A stretch of DNA of 64,000 nt. It comes from Streptomyces sp. AC1-42W (GTDB taxonomy: Bacteria > Actinomycetota > Actinomycetes > Streptomycetales > Streptomycetaceae). The stretch spans positions 2,624,001 to 2,688,000 of the forward strand of contig NZ_QKWY01000001.1 of the NCBI RefSeq assembly GCF_003248355.1. Reading direction: 5' to 3'. Positions 26,568-34,685 of the stretch are shown in pieces (the stretch's first letter is position 1; each line of letters starts with the position of its first letter). The notes below the pieces were generated by a model. It was not told the DNA's origin and did not search any database. It saw only the letters and a program-made list of their open reading frames with translations. The position numbers and the translations under genes were made by a program.

Positions 26568-27590
26568 TCAGCCTTCCTGGAGGGTGGTGAGGCCGTGCTC
26601 GATGAAGACGGGGACGAGGTCGCCGATGCGGTCGAAGCCGGCGCCGACCGTCTGGCCCAGGGTGTAGCGGTAGTGGATGCCCTCCAGGATCACGGCGAGC
26701 TTGAACCAGGCGAACGCGGTGTACCAGGAGAGGGCGGAGGTGTCCCGGCCGGAGCGGGCCGCGTAGCGCTCGATCAGCTCGGCGGGGGAGGGGTGGCCGG
26801 GCGCGCCGCTGGTGGTGGAGACGGGCGACTCGGGCAGGCCCAGGTCGGAGCTGTACATCACCAGCAGCCCGAGGTCGGTGAGCGGGTCGCCGAGCGTGGA
26901 CATCTCCCAGTCCAGGACGGCCTTGATGGCGTCGTCGGCGCCGATCAGCGCGTTGTCCAGGCGGTAGTCGCCGTGCACCACGGTGGGCGCGGGGGAGACG
27001 GGCAGGTCGCGGCCGAGCGCCGTGTGCAGGGCGTCGATGCCGGGCAGTTCGCGGTCGCGGGAGGCGTCCAGTTGCTTGCCCCAGCGCCGCAGCTGGCGCT
27101 CCAGGAAGCCTTCGGGCCGCCCGAAGTCGCCGAGACCGACCGCCTCGGGGTCCACCGCGTGCAGCTCGACCAGGGTGTCGACCAGGGCGAGCACCGCCGC
27201 GCGGGTGCGGTCCGGGCCGAGCGGGACCAGCTGCTCCGCCGTGCGGTACGGGGTGCCCTCGACGTACTCCATGACGTAGAACGGCGCGCCGATGACGGTG
27301 TCGTCCTCGCAGAGCAGCAGCGGCTCGGGCACCGGTACGGCGGTCGGGTGCAGGGCGCTGATCACGCGGTGCTCGCGCCTCATGTCGTGCGCGGTGGCCA
27401 GCACGTGCCCGAGCGGTGGGCGGCGGACCACCCAGCGCGCGGTGCCGTCGGTGACGACATAGGTCAGGTTCGACCGGCCGCCCTCCACGACGCGGGCGTC
27501 GAGCGGTCCGTTCACCAGGCCCGGCCGCTCGCGGTCCAGCTGTCCGCGCAGCCGGCCGAGATCGAGACCTGGCGGATGGGCGTGACTCAT
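26568..27590 (-). CDS. APH-type phosphotransferase of the ACAD10/11-LvaA class
   Basis: This 340-residue kinase-fold protein has a nucleotide-binding N-lobe (EGGRSNLTYVVTDGTARWVVRRPP) and the catalytic loop VVHGDYRLDNALIG, then VLDWEMSTLGDPLTDLG for metal binding. These match the phosphotransferase family fused to or paired with CaiA-type acyl-CoA dehydrogenases. Known members (Pseudomonas LvaA, the N-terminal part of mammalian ACAD10/11) phosphorylate 4-hydroxyacyl-CoA. ATG at 27590 gives MSHAHPPGLD. The operator copy at 27636-27651 is about 45 bases upstream. Confidence 0.92.
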   Translation of the reverse strand: MSHAHPPGLDLGRLRGQLDRERPGLVNGPLDARVVEGGRSNLTYVVTDGTARWVVRRPPLGHVLATAHDMRREHRVISALHPTAVPVPEPLLLCEDDTVIGAPFYVMEYVEGTPYRTAEQLVPLGPDRTRAAVLALVDTLVELHAVDPEAVGLGDFGRPEGFLERQLRRWGKQLDASRDRELPGIDALHTALGRDLPVSPAPTVVHGDYRLDNALIGADDAIKAVLDWEMSTLGDPLTDLGLLVMYSSDLGLPESPVSTTSGAPGHPSPAELIERYAARSGRDTSALSWYTAFAWFKLAVILEGIHYRYTLGQTVGAGFDRIGDLVPVFIEHGLTTLQEG

Positions 27591-27630
27591 CGTGCGTACC
27601 TCCGGGATGGGCGAACGGTCGGTCTCATGA

Positions 27631-27651
27631 TGCCGACCAGTCGGTATGTCG
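27631..27651. promoter_or_regulatory. TetR operator candidate upstream of the kinase/acyl-CoA dehydrogenase operon
   Basis: The sequence contains the perfect palindrome CCGAC-CA-GTCGG (27633-27644). Its part 27636-27651 is the reverse complement of the 16 bases at 23233-23248 before the SDR gene. This copy is the more symmetric of the two. Confidence 0.75.
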
Positions 27652-27713
27652 TCCAGTCCGTGTGACGCCCCGGCTGAGTTGCGGGCGCCCCCGACCGCCG
27701 GGAGGGTCGGAAC

Positions 27714-28658
27714 ATGAAGGCGATCAGTTACAGCGGATTCGGCGACACGGACGTCCTGGAGTACGGGGAGCGGCCCGACCCGAAGGTGGCCCCCGACGCC
27801 GTCCTGGTCAAGGTGCGGGCCGCCGCCGTGAACCCCGTCGACCGGCAGGCCCGAGAGGGGAAGCTCGACGGCGTCCTGGACACGGTCTTCCCGGTGATCC
27901 CCGGTTGGGACGTCTCCGGGGTCGTCGTCCAGCCCGGCGTCGCCGTGGACGAGTTCGCGGTGGGCGACGAGGTCATCGGCTATGTGCGCGAGGACTTCCT
28001 GAGCCGGGGGACCTTCGCCGAGTACGTGGCCGCGCCCGTGCGCACCCTCGCGCGCAAACCGCTGCGCCTCAGCTTCGAGGAGGCGGCCGGACTGCCGCTG
28101 GCCGGGCTCACCGCGTACCAGGTCCTCCACCGCACCCTGCGCGTCCGGGAGGGCGAGACCGTCCTCGTCCACGCCGCGGCCGGCGGCGTGGGCTCGCTCG
28201 CCGTCCAGCTCGCCCGGCACACCGGCTGCCGCGTCATCGGCACCGCGAGCGAACGCAACCACGACCATCTGCGGCGGCTCGGCGCGGAGCCCGTGGAGTA
28301 CGGCGACGGGCTCGTGGACCGGCTGCGGGCCCTGGCCCCCGACGGCATCGACGCCGCCTTCGACACCGTGGGCGGGGACGCGCTGCGCGCCTCCGCCGAG
28401 ACCCTGGCCCCCGGCGGGCGGCTGGCCTCCATCGTGGACACCGAGGTGTTCTCGTACGGCGGCCGGTACGCGTTCGTCCGCCCCGACGCCGCCGATCTGG
28501 CGCACCTGGCGGAACTGGCCGAGCAGGGCATCGTCACCGTCCACGTCGACCGGGTCTTCCCGCTGGCCGAGACGGCGGCGGCCCAGCGGCTCAACGCCGA
28601 GGGACGCACCCGCGGCAAGATCGTCGTCACGGTCGACTGGGACGCCCCGGAGGACTGA
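27714..28658 (+). CDS. zinc-free NADPH:quinone reductase-type oxidoreductase (MDR)
   Basis: This 314-residue quinone reductase-like protein begins with the usual alcohol-dehydrogenase-like fold (MKAISYSGFGDTDVLEYGERPDP) and has the NADPH-binding motif VLVHAAAGGVGSLAVQLA. No zinc-binding cysteine set is present, as expected for quinone reductases. GGAGGG lies before the ATG. It diverges from the kinase operon. The substrate is unknown. Confidence 0.93.
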   Translation: MKAISYSGFGDTDVLEYGERPDPKVAPDAVLVKVRAAAVNPVDRQAREGKLDGVLDTVFPVIPGWDVSGVVVQPGVAVDEFAVGDEVIGYVREDFLSRGTFAEYVAAPVRTLARKPLRLSFEEAAGLPLAGLTAYQVLHRTLRVREGETVLVHAAAGGVGSLAVQLARHTGCRVIGTASERNHDHLRRLGAEPVEYGDGLVDRLRALAPDGIDAAFDTVGGDALRASAETLAPGGRLASIVDTEVFSYGGRYAFVRPDAADLAHLAELAEQGIVTVHVDRVFPLAETAAAQRLNAEGRTRGKIVVTVDWDAPED

Positions 28659-28725
28659 GGCGTACGGGCGGCGGGCAGGGAGGCACGCCCCGGCGGGCCG
28701 GGAGGCCCCTTCCGGTGGGCGCCGG

Positions 28726-29037
28726 TCAGAACAGCATGGCCGCCGCGAACACCGCCAGCGCCAGCGTGCACGCGGCGGCCGTGAGCGCGCCGCCCGCCGC
28801 CAGCGGACGCGGCCGGGCGCCGCCCAGGCTCTGCACCCGGCGGTGGGCGACCCCCAGGAAGCCCAGCCAGGCCAGTGCGGTCAGCGACAGCGCGATGACC
28901 CCGGCGCCCGTCGCCCCGTCGTGCAGCGCCTGCTTCACACCCAGCACCGCGGCCACCGTGCAGGACAGCGTCGTACGCCGCCACGCCAGCCGGGTCCGCT
29001 CGGGCTGGAGGCCCGGATCGCGCGCGCCCGTCGTCAA
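28726..29037 (-). CDS. DUF202-family membrane protein
   Basis: This 103-residue protein has a short cytoplasmic start carrying the DUF202 motif (DPGLQPERTRLAWRRTTLS) and three predicted helices (TVAAVLGVKQALH, VIALSLTALAWLGFLGV, AAACTLALAVFAAAMLF). Its start overlaps the stop of the YidH-like gene by four bases, so the two are translationally coupled. Function unknown. Confidence 0.9.
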   Translation of the reverse strand: MTTGARDPGLQPERTRLAWRRTTLSCTVAAVLGVKQALHDGATGAGVIALSLTALAWLGFLGVAHRRVQSLGGARPRPLAAGGALTAAACTLALAVFAAAMLF

Positions 29038-29429
29038 CGGCCCTCCCAGCCGAAGACGACCACCACCACCATCGCCACCGCCACCACGGCCACCGCGAGG
29101 CTCAGCAGCGTCGGGAACCGCGAGACCGGCAGGTCCTCACCGCGCCGCATCGCCCGTTCGCACCGCATCCAGTGGTTGACCGCCCGCAGCGCGCACAGCA
29201 CCCCGGCCGCCAGCAGCGCCAGGGCCAGCCCCGCCCGCACCCCCCAGGACAGCTCCGGCAGGAACTGGTCCACCGCGAAGCCCCCGCCGATGAGCGCAAG
29301 CGCCGTCCGAATCCACGCGAGGAACGTCCGCTCGTTGGCGAGCGAGAAACGGTAGTCCGGCGTCTCGCCCTCACCGCGGATGCGCTGCGGCGCGAACCAC
29401 AACCGCAGACTTTGTACGAATTCGTTCAC
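29034..29429 (-). CDS. YidH-family (DUF202) inner membrane protein
   Basis: This 131-residue protein carries the DUF202 core FSLANERTFLAWIRTALALIGGGFAVDQF and three membrane helices in the normal arrangement. It precedes the second DUF202 gene with a four-base overlap. The pair is common in actinobacteria; the function is unknown. Confidence 0.93.
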   Translation of the reverse strand: MNEFVQSLRLWFAPQRIRGEGETPDYRFSLANERTFLAWIRTALALIGGGFAVDQFLPELSWGVRAGLALALLAAGVLCALRAVNHWMRCERAMRRGEDLPVSRFPTLLSLAVAVVAVAMVVVVVFGWEGR

Positions 29430-29438
29430 GCCTGGACC

Positions 29439-30047
29439 TTAGACCGCCCGGAACGCTCGCAGCCGCCGGTGGCAGTCGAGGCCGTCCGGCACCCACGGCC
29501 GGTCCCCGAGCCGCCGCTCCAGCTCCGCGTCGTCCCAGAAGGCGTGCCAGTCGATCTCCTCCGCCTGCGGCCGCACCGGAAGCTCGCACCTCACCTGGTA
29601 CACGGCGCACCACCAGGTGTGCCGGCCGCCCTCGTAGAGGAACCGGAACAGCGGCTCCGGGCGGGGGAGGCCCGAGACGCCCAACTCCTCCTCAGCCTCC
29701 CGCAGGGCCGCCTCGTCGTAGCTCTCGCCCGCGCCGACCACCCCGCCGACGAACATGTCGTAGTGCGAGGGGAACACCAGCTTCGTGGCGGTCCTGCGGT
29801 GCACGAAGATCCGGCCGTCCGCGTCCCGCACCTCGATGAAGACGCAGCGGTGGCGCAGCCCCCGCGCCGTCGCCTCGCCGCGCGGCGCCTGCCCCACGAC
29901 CACGTCGTTCTCGTCGACGATGTCCAGGATCTCGTCGGAAGGCGGCGTGCCCGCGGAATCGGAAGGCCGCATGCCCGCGGAATCGTAAGGCGGCGTGCCC
30001 GCGGAATCGGAGGGCGGCATGCCCGCAGAAGGTGTCATGCCCGCCAT
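29439..30047 (-). CDS. Nudix hydrolase with an N-terminal octapeptide repeat
   Basis: The Nudix box is complete: G-VVGAG-E-SYDEAAL-REAEEELGV. The enzyme should hydrolyse a nucleoside-diphosphate-linked compound using Mg2+; the general layout (DEILDIVDENDVVVGQAPRG) resembles YfcD/isopentenyl-diphosphate-isomerase-like Nudix proteins. The first 38 residues are a run of near-identical PPSDSAGT units encoded by a 24-bp DNA repeat (29941-30034). This makes the true start uncertain: ATG at 30047 or in-frame starts inside the repeat. The catalytic domain begins only after the repeat. Confidence 0.9.
   Translation of the reverse strand: MAGMTPSAGMPPSDSAGTPPYDSAGMRPSDSAGTPPSDEILDIVDENDVVVGQAPRGEATARGLRHRCVFIEVRDADGRIFVHRRTATKLVFPSHYDMFVGGVVGAGESYDEAALREAEEELGVSGLPRPEPLFRFLYEGGRHTWWCAVYQVRCELPVRPQAEEIDWHAFWDDAELERRLGDRPWVPDGLDCHRRLRAFRAV
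29941..30034. repeat. 24-bp tandem repeat encoding the Nudix N-terminus
   Basis: Three full units of 24 bases (29941, 29965, 29989; unit like GGCGGCGTGCCCGCGGAATC plus four more) and a partial fourth lie within the 5' end of the Nudix gene. On the minus strand each unit encodes eight residues (PPSDSAGT, PPYDSAGM, RPSDSAGT), so copy-number changes keep the frame. Confidence 0.9.
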
Positions 30048-30087
30048 CCAACCGCAGCCGCCCCGGCCCCTGCCGCACCGCCCGCTC

Positions 30088-30978
30088 TCAGCGCCGCTGG
30101 AGGCTGTGCGTCCCCCGGCGCGCCGGCCCCGCCGGCATCGCCGGGTGCAGGCCCAGCAGTACGATCCCGGACACGATCGCCGCCAGCCCGGCGGCCTGCC
30201 AGGCCAGCGCGCCCGCGTCCGTACGGACCTGGTCGCCCATGAACCCGATCCCGCAGGCGATCCCGGCCAGCGGCTGGGCCGCCGTCAGGGCGGGCAGCGA
30301 CATCCGCAGCGGCCCCGTCTCGAACGCGCTCTGCACCAGCAGCAGCCCGGTCACCCCCAGGACCACCACCGCGTACGGCTGCCAGGACGTCAGCAGCCCG
30401 GCGAGCCCCGACTCCGAGAAGCGCTGCCCGCTGACCCGGGTGAGCGCGTCCTGCAATCCGTACAGCAGCCCGGCCGCCACCGCCAGCAGCGCGGGGGAGG
30501 CCGTCGAACGGCGGCGCTTGGCGATCGCGGTGAGCAGCAGGGCGAGCCCGGCCACCGCGCCCACCACCAGCCAGTGCCGCAGCGGGGCCGCCACCGCCCG
30601 GCCGCCCTGCGGCTCGCCGGCCACCAGGAACGCGGCGACCCCGCCGGCCAGCAGCCACAGCCCCGCCCAGCCCTGCCGGCCCAGCCGCTGCCCGGTGCGG
30701 TGCCGGGACAGGGCCATCGCGAAGAGCAGATTGGTCGCCAGCAGCGGTTCGACCAGGGACACCTCGCCCTTGCCGAGCGCCAGCGCCCCCAGGACCATCC
30801 CGCAGACCATCAGCGCGATTCCGGCCAGCCAGCTGCGCACCTTCATCAGGTCGAGCAGCAGCCGGAACGTCAGATAGTCGCGCTTGGGCGCGTGGGCGGC
30901 GGCGGCCTGCTGGAACACGAAGCCGAACCCCAGGCAGCACGCGGCGGACACGGCGAGCACGAGGACCAGCACCGACAC
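30088..30978 (-). CDS. DMT/EamA-type transporter-like membrane protein
   Basis: This protein of about 296 residues has roughly ten hydrophobic helices (LVLVLAVSAACCLGFGFVFQQ, GLWLLAGGVAAFLVAG, PYAVVVLGVTGLLLVQSAFE, GLAAIVSGIVLLGLHP), the drug/metabolite transporter layout. Several in-frame GTG codons occur near the start (30978, 30993) and none has a strong ribosome site, so the start is uncertain. Substrate unknown. It diverges from the FAD-binding dehydrogenase. Confidence 0.8.
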   Translation of the reverse strand: MSVLVLVLAVSAACCLGFGFVFQQAAAAHAPKRDYLTFRLLLDLMKVRSWLAGIALMVCGMVLGALALGKGEVSLVEPLLATNLLFAMALSRHRTGQRLGRQGWAGLWLLAGGVAAFLVAGEPQGGRAVAAPLRHWLVVGAVAGLALLLTAIAKRRRSTASPALLAVAAGLLYGLQDALTRVSGQRFSESGLAGLLTSWQPYAVVVLGVTGLLLVQSAFETGPLRMSLPALTAAQPLAGIACGIGFMGDQVRTDAGALAWQAAGLAAIVSGIVLLGLHPAMPAGPARRGTHSLQRR

Positions 30979-31147
30979 GCTTCTGCACCCCACGTCAGGC
31001 CGGAAGAGAGGTGATGTGCTCCGACGATAGCGGCCGCACCGGCCCGAACGGCGACAGCGCGGCCGACCGGGCGGTTGACGCGGGGACGGCCCGTGCCCAA
31101 GATCTGACGCACCGGTAACTTCGCGAGCCCCGACAAGGATGGAAGCC

Positions 31148-32803
31148 ATGGCGTACGACGCTGATGTGATCGTGATCGGGGCGGGGCTCGCGGGACTCGT
31201 GGCCACCGCGGAGCTGGTCGACGCCGGGCGTTCGGTGATCCTGCTCGACCAGGAGCCCGAGCAGTCGCTCGGCGGCCAGGCCCACTGGTCCTTCGGCGGC
31301 CTTTTTCTCGTGGACTCGCCCGAACAGCGCCGGATGCGCATCCGGGACAGCCGCGAGCTGGCCCTCCAGGACTGGATGGGCACGGCCGGCTTCGACCGCG
31401 ACGAGGACCACTGGCCCCGCACATGGGCCGAGGCGTACGTCGACTTCGCGGCCGGCGAGAAGCGCGCCTGGCTGCGCGCGCAGGGCCTGCGCCTCTTCCC
31501 CGTCGTCGGCTGGGCCGAACGCGGCGGCTACGACGCCAACGGCCACGGCAACTCCGTGCCCCGCTTCCACATCACCTGGGGCACCGGACCCGGCGTCGTC
31601 GCCCCCTTCGAACGCCGCGTCCGCGAGGGCGTCGCCAAGGGCCTGGTCGCCTTCCGCTTCCGTCACCGGGTCACCGGCCTCGCCCGCACCGGGGGCGCCG
31701 TGGACACGGCGACCGGCGAGATCCTGGAGCCGAGCGCCGTCCCGCGCGGAACCGCCAGCGGCCGGGAGGTCGCCGGCACCTTCGAACTGCGCGCCCAGGC
31801 GGTGATCGTCACCTCCGGCGGCATCGGCGGCAACCACGACCTCGTACGCGCACAGTGGCCCGACCGGCTCGGCACCCCGCCGGCCAAGCTGCTCTCCGGC
31901 GTCCCCGCGCATGTGGACGGGCTGATGCTCGGCATCGCCGAGGAGGCCGGCGCCCACCACATCAACCGCGACCGGATGTGGCACTACACCGAGGGCATCG
32001 AGAACTGGAACCCCGTCTGGGACAAGCACGCCATCCGCATCCTGCCCGGCCCGTCCTCGCTCTGGCTGGACGCGACCGGCAAGCGGCTGCCCGTCCCGCT
32101 CTTCCCCGGCTTCGACACCCTCGGCACCCTCGAACACATCATGCGCACCGGCCACGACTACACCTGGTTCGTGCTGGACCGGAAGATCATCGGCAAGGAG
32201 TTCGCGCTCTCCGGTTCCGAGCAGAACCCCGACCTGACCGGCAAGTCGGTCCGGGACGTCATCGGCCGCGCCCGCGCCGACGTGCCGGGACCCGTCAAGG
32301 CGTTCATGGACCACGGCGCGGACTTCGTCGTGGAGAAGGACCTCGGCGCCCTCGTCCGCGGCATGAACGCGCTCACCGGCGACGGGCTCATCGACGAGGA
32401 CGCGCTGCGCCACGAGATCACCGCCCGCGACCGCGAGATCGCCAACCCCTTCACCAAGGACCTCCAGATCACCGCGATCCGGGGCGCCCGCTCCTACATC
32501 GGCGACAAGCTGATCCGCACCGCGCCGCCCCACCGCATCCTCGACCCCAAGGCCGGCCCGCTCATCGCCGTACGGCTGAACATCCTGACCCGCAAGTCGC
32601 TCGGCGGCCTGGAGACCGACCTGTCGTCCCGCGTCCTGACCCCGGACGGCACCCCGCTGGCCGGGGTGTACGCGGCCGGGGAGGCGGCCGGGTTCGGCGG
32701 CGGCGGGGTGCACGGCTACCGCTCCCTGGAGGGCACCTTCCTCGGCGGCTGCATCTTCTCCGGCCGCTCCGCCGGCCGCGCGGCGGCCCACGCCGTGGGG
32801 TAG
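31148..32803 (+). CDS. FAD-binding dehydrogenase (KstD/fumarate reductase-like)
   Basis: This flavoprotein of about 551 residues begins with the dinucleotide-binding motif DVIVIGAGLAGLVATAELVDAG and ends with the FAD-binding segment GVYAAGEAAGFGGGGVHGYRSLEGTFLGGCIFSGR. The layout matches the FAD_binding_2 family, which includes 3-ketosteroid delta-1-dehydrogenase and fumarate reductase. It is most like the widespread FAD-binding dehydrogenase group without an assigned substrate. ATG at 31148 has GGAAG just upstream; ATG at 31139 is in the same frame. No steroid genes surround it, so a steroid role is not supported. Confidence 0.92.
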   Translation: MAYDADVIVIGAGLAGLVATAELVDAGRSVILLDQEPEQSLGGQAHWSFGGLFLVDSPEQRRMRIRDSRELALQDWMGTAGFDRDEDHWPRTWAEAYVDFAAGEKRAWLRAQGLRLFPVVGWAERGGYDANGHGNSVPRFHITWGTGPGVVAPFERRVREGVAKGLVAFRFRHRVTGLARTGGAVDTATGEILEPSAVPRGTASGREVAGTFELRAQAVIVTSGGIGGNHDLVRAQWPDRLGTPPAKLLSGVPAHVDGLMLGIAEEAGAHHINRDRMWHYTEGIENWNPVWDKHAIRILPGPSSLWLDATGKRLPVPLFPGFDTLGTLEHIMRTGHDYTWFVLDRKIIGKEFALSGSEQNPDLTGKSVRDVIGRARADVPGPVKAFMDHGADFVVEKDLGALVRGMNALTGDGLIDEDALRHEITARDREIANPFTKDLQITAIRGARSYIGDKLIRTAPPHRILDPKAGPLIAVRLNILTRKSLGGLETDLSSRVLTPDGTPLAGVYAAGEAAGFGGGGVHGYRSLEGTFLGGCIFSGRSAGRAAAHAVG

Positions 32804-32888
32804 CGGAGCCGGGCGCCGGGCGCGTCCGTACGGAGGGGTTCCGGCGCCGGAACCGTGGACCGGCGCCGTATCCGGGCATGGGAAGAAG

Positions 32889-34139
32889 ATGCCAGGAGTA
32901 GCCGAACCCGTCATCAACCTCGTCCGGCGCACCACCGAACCCGTGGCCGCGCAGACCCTGCGCTCCACGGGCGCCGCGGTGATCGCCTACGCCGTGGCGA
33001 CCGCGACGCTGCCCGAGCCCGCGCCGCTGACCGCACCGCTCACCGCGCTGCTCGTCGTCCAGGTCACCCTCTACGCGACCCTCAACATGTCGGTCAAACG
33101 TGTCACGGCCGTCGTCGTCGGCGTCCTCATCGCGAGCGGCTTCAGCTCCCTGGTCGGCCTGTCCTGGTGGAGCCTGGGGCTGACCATCTTCACGGCCCTG
33201 ATCATCGGCAGACTGGTCCGGGTGGACGAGTTCGTCCCCGAGGTGGCGATCAGCGCCATGCTCGTCCTCGGCGTCACCTCGGTGTCGGCGCGGACCGACA
33301 TGGCCTGGGAGCGCGTCTTCGAGACGCTGATCGGCGCCGGGGTGGGCCTGGCGTTCAACCTGCTGTTCGCGCCGCCCGTCTGGGTGCAGACCGCGGGCGC
33401 CTCCATCGACGGGCTGGCCCGCGAGATGGGGCAGATGTTCCGTGACCTGGGGAGCGACCTCGCCCACCCGGTCACCGTCCCGGAGGCGGCCGAGCGGCTG
33501 CACCGGGCCCGCCGCCTCGACCACGACATCGTGGAGGTGGACGCCTCGCTGCGGCAGGCCGAGGAAAGCCTCATGCTCAACCCGAGGGTGAGACAGGGAC
33601 TGCTGCACCGGGTGGTGCTGCGCACCGGACTCGACACGCTGGAGATCTGCGCGGTCGTCGTCCGGGTGCTGTCCAGGACGCTGACCGACCTCGCCAAGGA
33701 CCGGGGTGACGCGCCCCAGTTCCCGGCCGAGGTCGCGGCCCACATGACGGAACTGTTCGAGCAGATGGCGGGGGCCATCGAGAGCTTCGCGCTGCTCATC
33801 ACGACGCCGGTCGCCGCCAATGCCGAGGAGGCCGAGGACCGGCTCACCGACGCGCTCGACACCAGCCGCAGGACCCGCGACCTGGTGGCCGACATGCTGC
33901 TGGCCGCCGTCCAGGAGCACCCCAGGAAGTGGCAGCTGCACGGCGCCCTGCTCGCCGAGGTGGACCGCATCCTGGACGAGCTCGACATCGAGAAGCGCGC
34001 CGAGCGGCTGGGCCAGGAGCTGGACCGCCGCTCCGCCTACCTGCACGAGCGCCACCCCCGGCTGCACGCCCTGCGGCGCAGGCTGGGCCCGGTGAAGGGC
34101 GGGGGCCGCGAGAAGAAGGCGGGCGCCGGGGCGCGGTGA
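32889..34139 (+). CDS. aromatic acid exporter (FUSC/ArAE)-family membrane protein
   Basis: This 416-residue protein has about six membrane helices in its first 165 residues (AVIAYAVATATLPEPAPLTAPLTALLVVQVTLYATL to TLIGAGVGLAFNLLFAPP) and a long soluble helical C-terminal half. It is a half-size FUSC/ArAE exporter architecture. Such proteins are thought to export aromatic acids or other small anions. It lies 85 bases after the FAD dehydrogenase and may be co-expressed. Confidence 0.88.
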   Translation: MPGVAEPVINLVRRTTEPVAAQTLRSTGAAVIAYAVATATLPEPAPLTAPLTALLVVQVTLYATLNMSVKRVTAVVVGVLIASGFSSLVGLSWWSLGLTIFTALIIGRLVRVDEFVPEVAISAMLVLGVTSVSARTDMAWERVFETLIGAGVGLAFNLLFAPPVWVQTAGASIDGLAREMGQMFRDLGSDLAHPVTVPEAAERLHRARRLDHDIVEVDASLRQAEESLMLNPRVRQGLLHRVVLRTGLDTLEICAVVVRVLSRTLTDLAKDRGDAPQFPAEVAAHMTELFEQMAGAIESFALLITTPVAANAEEAEDRLTDALDTSRRTRDLVADMLLAAVQEHPRKWQLHGALLAEVDRILDELDIEKRAERLGQELDRRSAYLHERHPRLHALRRRLGPVKGGGREKKAGAGAR

Positions 34140-34156
34140 GACCGGCCCGGCCCCGC

Positions 34157-34600
34157 TCAGTCGCGCGCCGGGTGCCCGTCGAGGCGCTCGACGACCCGGA
34201 ACCGTTCGGCCACGATCATCGTGTCGTCGCCGACGGTGAATTCCGGGTCGCCGAGCGCCTCGCGCATCTCCGCGCTGTGCCAGAACCGTTCGTGGGCCGT
34301 CCGCCACTCGGCGACCGAGGCGTACCCCTCGCCCTCGTCCAGGGCGTGCCGCAGATCCACGTCGGCGAGGCGGAGCACCCGCACCCCGGTGACCTCGACG
34401 ACGGCGATCTCGCGGCCGTCCGAGTCGATGAGGGCGGACCGCTCACCGACCGGGGGCAGTTCCTCGTCCTCGATCTCGTACTCCACGAGCAGTCCCGAGG
34501 TCGAGACCTTGCGCCCCTCCAGGACCGCGGCGACCAGCTGGTCGCGCAGCGGACCGGGGAAGGCGAGCAGAAAGGGCTTCAGCGCTTCGCGGTTCGGCAT
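34157..34600 (-). CDS. ASCH domain protein
   Basis: This 147-residue protein has the ASCH/PUA-like arrangement: LAFPGPLRDQLVAAVLEGRKVSTSGL (GRK motif), a central beta region ALIDSDGREIAVVEVTGVRVLRLADVDLRHA, and GEGYASVAEWRTAHERFW. ASCH domains bind RNA or nucleotides, and some are N4-acetylcytidine amidohydrolases. It converges on the ArAE gene and follows the gluconate operon direction. Confidence 0.9.
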   Translation of the reverse strand: MPNREALKPFLLAFPGPLRDQLVAAVLEGRKVSTSGLLVEYEIEDEELPPVGERSALIDSDGREIAVVEVTGVRVLRLADVDLRHALDEGEGYASVAEWRTAHERFWHSAEMREALGDPEFTVGDDTMIVAERFRVVERLDGHPARD

Positions 34601-34685
34601 GGCGCCAGTCTGGCACCCGCCCGGCCCGCATCGGGGGGCCGGGCGGGCCGGGCGCCGAGGGCCGGGCGGGCCGGGTGCCGGGGCG

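Noticed and set aside
31148..32803. Steroid dehydrogenase (KstD) assignment
   Set aside because: The fold is shared, but the sequence is closer by eye to the general FAD-binding dehydrogenase group and no steroid genes are nearby.
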